Below are positions 59,550 through 64,000 of a stretch of 64,000 nt of DNA, one piece after another (position 1 is the first letter of the stretch; each line of letters opens with the position of its first letter). This stretch comes from Psilocybe azurescens (Eukaryota > Basidiomycota > Agaricomycetes > Agaricales > Agrocybaceae), in the NCBI GenBank assembly GCA_023853785.1, contig JAJIRX010000555.1, positions 124,001 through 188,000 of the forward strand, in the 5' to 3' direction. Both the position numbers and the translations under genes were made by a program. The notes under the pieces were generated by a model that made no database searches, had not been told where the DNA came from, and worked only from the letters and a program-made list of their open reading frames with translations.

Positions 59550-59983
59550 ACGTGTGTACTGATTAGAATTGTAATTGCTCGGGACTGCAACTTCGTATTT
59601 TAGATCTTAGATAGGTAATGGATGATGGGAGGAAATAAAGGTGTAGCTGAATTGCATAAAATAAACCTAATAATCATAGAACGAACGAAGTTACATTGTA
59701 CAAATGCAAACCGTCTTTTCTTGTACACACACCGCCACTTTTGGTTGCTGAGCTTCGAAGCGAGGTGCATGGGATGGGGGAGGCGCGAAGGGAAGGTTGA
59801 CACGTTCCAATGCAAACATGAGCATAGCATCGCAAAGTGAAGGAGTAAAGAAAAATCGCAGAAAACGACTAGAAACCCGAACGTTATTCGAGATTGAGTA
59901 ATGTAGCGTACTACAAGCAACATTTTCCAGATGACGTTGCCCTCAAATGGGAAAAGACTGGGGAAATCTTTCTGCTCGCACGA
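59550..59983. other. Intergenic between convergent genes
   Basis: About 430 bases with two 3' UTRs; no gene. The chance ORFs on both strands are not convincing. Confidence 0.4.
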
Positions 59984-60946
59984 TCAACGTGTAGAGAGCA
60001 TGGGCTGCCATACACCGTATGAAACCTCCTCCAAATGGTGCAACAGGACGCGATCCCAGAGGATGGGGATTACATTAGCCTAAGGAATTATTTAGCAGAT
60101 GGAATACGTGGAGGGGCGTGTAATGAAACACACCTGAAGATAGTGGACACAGGCTCTGGATACACGCCTGGCGAGAGTCTGCAAGTCGACGCGTCCATCG
60201 TACCCATCCAGTGGGATTTCATATGTCAGAGAAGAGTAACCTGTCCACTAAGCACAATTACATGGTTAATTAACACTATTTCAGGACTAGAAAGAATGAC
60301 GCCAACTTACCTTGACTCTGAGGTGGATTCTCCCGCGACTATCCGCATGTAAATCATGGAACGTGTAGGCGTCGTTTCCAGAAAGACGAATACGCTGCTG
60401 CGCTTCATCGAGTCCGATACCTGAACTAAAAGAGCCCTTTCGTTTGAATTTTAGGTGGAGGGCGCTGGGTACCCGGTAGGCGTCAAGCCCCTGGGGACGG
60501 GTGGCGAAGGATACTGTCGAATGGCGGCGCAACCTAGGCATGGCCATCGAGTTTGAGTGGGACATAGAGCTCGGGTAAGACATGGACATCTGGCGGTCGT
60601 CATAGTATGGGTCCTCCATGTCGTATCCTGTTGTTTCTTGGCTAAATTTTGCGATGCGAGGATAGTATGGATAGTACTCACCTTGTCCTGTTAGCCGACG
60701 GTTCATGGGTACAAGCGCATTGTTCGGGTACGTCTGATACTGTTGTTGATACTGTGTATGCTAAAAAAAAATTAAAATGAATAATCCAAGAAAACCTAGG
60801 GAAATATTCACCTCCGAACCAGCAACACCATCCGAATAGCCATGTTGAGGGTAAGGGGTTCCTGGGTAGCTAGTTGACTGGCGGCGGGACATGGATCGAG
60901 ACATGTAAGGATCATAGTTTTCGTAGCCTGCGCTGTAGGCGGCCAT
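59984..60946 (-). CDS. DUF6741-type protein of basidiomycetes
   Basis: Start MAAYSAGYENYDPYMSRSMS at 60946. The first half is Tyr/Ser/Pro-rich low complexity (SRRQSTSYPGTPYPQHGYSD, DDRQMSMSYPSSMSHSNSM). The second half has a compact domain: VPSALHLKFKRKGSFSSGIG, LDEAQQRIRLSGNDAYTFHD, RIHLRVKWTGYSSLTYEIPL, DGYDGRVDLQTLARRVSRAC and VHYLQANVIPILWDRVLLHH, ending with LEEVSYGVWQPMLSTR. Four GT-AG introns are in phase. The conserved C-terminal domain is common in Agaricomycetes; function unknown. No frame break seen. Family name from memory and not checked. Confidence 0.8.
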
Positions 60947-61860
60947 TTCTGAAAGCCTCGTATGAGTAGATGAAGGATTGAAGAAGCGCCACGAACGAGT
61001 AGCTACGCCCTCTTTATACGTAGCTCTGCTGTGACAATGAGGCCTACCCAAACAGTGAAATTTGGTGATGCCTCACGGACGGGTCGAGGGCATGAAAAAG
61101 TGGATAGATGCGAATTTGGTGATTGGTCAAGAGACTTGCATCAAGAAAAGTGGATAATGGGTTTCACACGAGGAGTTCCAGAGTCACAAATTTTAACAAA
61201 TTGACAGATACATATGGCTCAAACGGAGCGATACTAAGCCTTCTGTCATACCGTACAAAGCCGATTGGTAGAGGCCATTGAGTAGCTTATCAAGGTGGCT
61301 GAAAAACCGGGGAGGGAGATCTAACAGACCAGGAAACAGATATAGCGTTCCGACATGCTTTATTTACATATCACAGGTAACAGTCCGCTGAATTTGCCAA
61401 TGGCCGTACGATAGAGGCCGACGTCGTACGCCTGATAGTGCCAGTGAAGAACATGTAGGACCTGTTGTGCTGTTTCCCGCCGCAGTGCAAGTCGCCGCAG
61501 TATATCCGGAGATGAAAACCTCGTGTTTACTACAACAGTGGGTCATCCGGCAGATAAGAGGTGCCACAAGGTAACCATGAGTTTGCAACTTGAAGAATCA
61601 CCTCTTCACAAGTCATGCCAGCTTGATCCGTCTGTCCTGGATGAAGCAAAGGTAAGAAGGTGATCAGAGATGATCGAAGGAGTTGTCAAGGAGTGGCTGA
61701 ATGTTGAACAGGCTCGAGGCTCGGAAAAGCTCGGAAGTCACCGAACAGACAATGTTCAAACGGCAATCACGCGCCTACTCCACTTGAAGTTCAGCGTCCA
61801 TGTCGACTATATCCCACCATTGTCTTGCATGATCAAACAAGTTAAGATTTTCTTTTTTGG
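60947..61860. other. Intergenic, upstream of the FAD-oxidase relic
   Basis: About 900 bases including the DUF6741 promoter. Only short ORFs and no repeat recognised. Confidence 0.4.
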
Positions 61861-61872
61861 CTCTCTATATAA
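61861..61872 (+). promoter_or_regulatory. TATA box upstream of the FAD-oxidase relic
   Basis: CTCTCTATATAA at 61861-61872, about 165 bases before the surviving coding piece. It suggests the relic was once a normal promoter-driven gene. Confidence 0.45.
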
Positions 61873-62028
61873 GAGACAAGATAAAACGACCTTCGACACC
61901 GGCCACTGAGCCCAGACCAACATTCCATTTTCACTGGCAAAACTCTGATGATCATCCGCATACTAGCATTGGCTTACAGGCGCAAACATCGTGATTACTC
62001 GTGAATTGGATATACAGAAGCCGTTCTT

Positions 62029-62235
62029 ATGTGGGTCTCTAATGCACTACGCAAAGCGAAGATCGTCTTGTTTGTAAAGGACATTGACAATGCCTTGCTA
62101 ATATTCGCTAAGGATACCAATCTGCTCATCGCCGTTCATGCAATCGGAAGTGGCCTGGTTTTGAACTCCTTCACAGTGCATGAATGCATATATACCTTGT
62201 TATGGATGGCTCAGCGGCCCAGGCGGGCTACATAG
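62029..62235 (+). pseudogene. Decayed FAD-linked oxidase (PCMH-type) fragment
   Basis: A 68-codon piece reading MWVSNALRKAKIVLFVKDID then NALLIFAKDTNLLIAVHAIG. It parallels residues of the intact gene at 63369 (WAANAVRKAKVVVFVKDNED; VVKALRFARANNLPIAVRGG). The glycine-rich FAD loop GGGHS is replaced by AIGSG, and the downstream domain is not recognisable in the next kilobase. Clearly a relic of a tandem copy. Confidence 0.7.
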
Positions 62236-63368
62236 CAGTGGGTTACTTCGGTCAGGTAAGTATCAAACTATCTTATTTCTGCAGCTGTATTGCTATTGAA
62301 TCACGGTCGAACGAATTAAAGTAGTTGGCACTATCGTAATGGACAAGATAAAAATTCTTCGAGATCGTAGCGGAAACATCAGGGTCGTAACGGTATACGT
62401 CCTCAAAACTATATCCCCGACCTCCACTTTGACGTTCTGATATATGCGCCATTGGCAATGGAACGAGAAATCAATACAATTGGTCGACATGCCTCAACAA
62501 CTTGGTACAAGATCGGACGCAGGAAGTTCGAAACCGTGCCAATGAGATGGCCTTCAATCACGGTTAATGCCTTTTGTCATAGATCCGAATGATTCCATTC
62601 CTCCCGTCGATGAAGTGCAAGTGCGTAAAACCCAGGTTCTTCGTTCTCACCTAGCTCTGACATCGTATTCCAAATTACAGGAGAGAAATTTGTTGTCAAG
62701 ATCTTCTCAGTCTCTGCTATGAAACCTGAGATGAAGCCTTATCCCCTCCCGACTCAACGTTGTGGTCACTTCTTAGAGCAACGCCACGAACATTGTGGAT
62801 GGTGTACACCAGTCGCACGATTCTGGCGGAGGTACATGACTGCTTAATGGTGATGCCGACGATCGACCGTGAAGGTTTTGGTTTATGTGAAATTTCAGTG
62901 AAAGCTACTCCAATCGTTGTGTTTTCACCCCCAGTTCACTCAGGAAAACTTTGGAAGCGGTTGAAAAACTCGGCCTAGAGGGCCTGTGGACCGGTTTCAA
63001 AATTTAATGACCCATGGAGATGAAAGGGTAATCACTGCGCATTCGAACATTCATATTTAACTTTGGTGGTTGAACGGCATTTACGATTGGAAAATTAGTG
63101 ATCAGTCGGCCTGCTGCAATCACCGACTCGAGTTTTTGTAACAAGTATGCGGTCGCGCTTGACGAGCTATTAATTAGTCGGTTCCTCACGCCCGTGAGAC
63201 CTCGCACGGTATTGCACAGCGTGCAAGATCCCGTATATGTGCACTGGGCTGAGCTTATGAACACCGGGGTTTCTCGGGTAGATGAGAGAGATAAGAAGCT
63301 TGTCTACCTAGACCAATATCCCAAGACGTCACAATCCCTCCTATTTCGCCACTACCTCAAAGCCTAGT
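62236..63368. other. Region between FAD-oxidase relic and intact copy
   Basis: About 1.1 kb with no recognisable oxidase exons. A minus-strand 61-codon frame (62273-62458; GGRGYSFEDVYRYDPDVSAT) and a plus-strand 89-codon frame ending just before the next ATG (63098-63367) are unassigned. The promoter of the intact oxidase must lie here. Confidence 0.35.
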
Positions 63369-64000
63369 ATGGACACTGAAATTTTTGCACAGACGATCAA
63401 GGGCGATGTCATAACGGCTGAAGACCCAACCTACGCCAAAGCCATCTTCAGGTGGGCGGCGAACGCGGTACGCAAAGCGAAGGTTGTCGTGTTTGTGAAG
63501 GACAATGAAGATGTTGTCAAAGCCTTGCGATTCGCCAGAGCTAACAATCTTCCCATTGCCGTCCGTGGAGGCGGGCACAGCGTCGTTGGATCGTCTTCTG
63601 CGGAGAATGGGCTGGTTATAGACCCTTCGCGCTACTTGAATGGTGTTACAGTTGACCCATCTAAGAAGCTGGCATACGTTGGTGGAGGTGCTATATGGGA
63701 GACTGTCGATAAAGCCGCTATTAAACACGAGCTAGCGACTGTAGGAGGGACTGTTAACCATGTAAGTGTGCATTACTTCGACAATACTACAGAATGTCTT
63801 ATTGGAGTATGCACATAGACCGGTGTAGGCGGGTTCGTGAATGAGTATTTGTATCGGCGACTACTGAGCTAAAACATTATACAGCTTAATTCTTGGAGGC
63901 GGCTATGGATGGCTTAGCGGCACATATGGACTAGCAATCGATAACCTCGTACAGGTGTGAATCGACTGTTCTGATAAACGCTGCAAGTTATTTAGACTGT
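63369..64000 (+). CDS. FAD-linked oxidase, PCMH/BBE-like (5' part, continues past the window)
   Basis: Exons 63369-63761, 63819 to about 63832, and 63895-63954; an intron begins at 63955 and the gene runs off the end. Start MDTEIFAQTIKGDVITAEDP. The FAD-binding domain reads WAANAVRKAKVVVFVKDNED, NNLPIAVRGGGHSVVGSSSA (GGGHS holds the histidine that usually binds FAD covalently), LAYVGGGAIWETVDKAAIKH and TVGGTVNHTGVGGLILGGGY, then GWLSGTYGLAIDNLVQ. The position that is Cys in bicovalent BBE enzymes (GGxCPxVG) is not Cys here, so a mono-covalent flavin is likely. Substrate unknown. It has a decayed tandem copy 1.1 kb upstream. Confidence 0.88.

Overview
The window is nuclear DNA of a mushroom-forming basidiomycete (Agaricomycetes). 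Genes are packed on both strands and broken by many 45-100 nt GT-AG introns, some exons are only 10-20 nt long, and several proteins belong to families expanded in or restricted to Agaricomycetes (a seven-helix receptor-like protein, a DUF6534 membrane protein, a DUF6741 protein, a fungal BTB protein, OrdA-like and ent-kaurene-oxidase-like P450s). No prokaryotic features, CRISPR arrays, tRNA or rRNA genes were seen.

Layout: 1-4.6 kb holds the 3' end of bystin/ENP1, an HpcH/HpaI aldolase and a dienelactone-hydrolase-like/SnoaL-like protein. 4.6-12.1 kb is a gene-poor, accessory-looking segment. Its one clear gene is a secreted M35-type metallopeptidase fused to a long Lys/Ala/His-rich tail, and a diverged direct repeat (copies A and B) lies on either side of it. 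12.1-25.5 kb is housekeeping: RPL3, a PPR protein, AMMECR1, a Rab GTPase, RPS7, the Hsp90 cochaperone CNS1, an L-2-hydroxyglutarate-dehydrogenase-like flavoprotein and NDUFA12. 26-29 kb holds a putative membrane protein and a seven-helix protein. 29.5-38.1 kb carries a BTB protein, mitochondrial ribosomal bL12m, CCR4-NOT subunit NOT3/5, a small unknown protein and the polarity scaffold BEM1. 39.6-45.2 kb holds a DUF6534 protein and a P450. 45.4-50.5 kb holds COMPASS subunit Shg1, HEM12 and CDC14. 51-57.7 kb holds a second P450, an MBP1/SWI4-type APSES-ankyrin factor and mitochondrial uL24m. 57.9-64 kb holds an ENT nucleoside transporter, a DUF6741 protein, a decayed FAD-oxidase copy and the 5' part of an intact FAD-linked oxidase.

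The genes do not form one pathway. Most are ordinary core genes (ribosome, mitochondria, haem, cell cycle, chromatin, mRNA turnover, polarity), interspersed with lineage-specific families. Several pairs are divergent with 0.2-0.5 kb between start codons (CNS1/flavoprotein, BTB/bL12m, Shg1/HEM12, CDC14/P450) and probably share promoters.

About 20 otherwise intact conserved genes each contain one (HEM12 two) single-base frame breaks, nearly all in homopolymer runs. RPL3, RPS7 and HEM12 are among them, so I read these as sequence or assembly errors rather than pseudogenes. Exon coordinates come from splice-site reading by eye and matching to remembered family sequence; no search was run.
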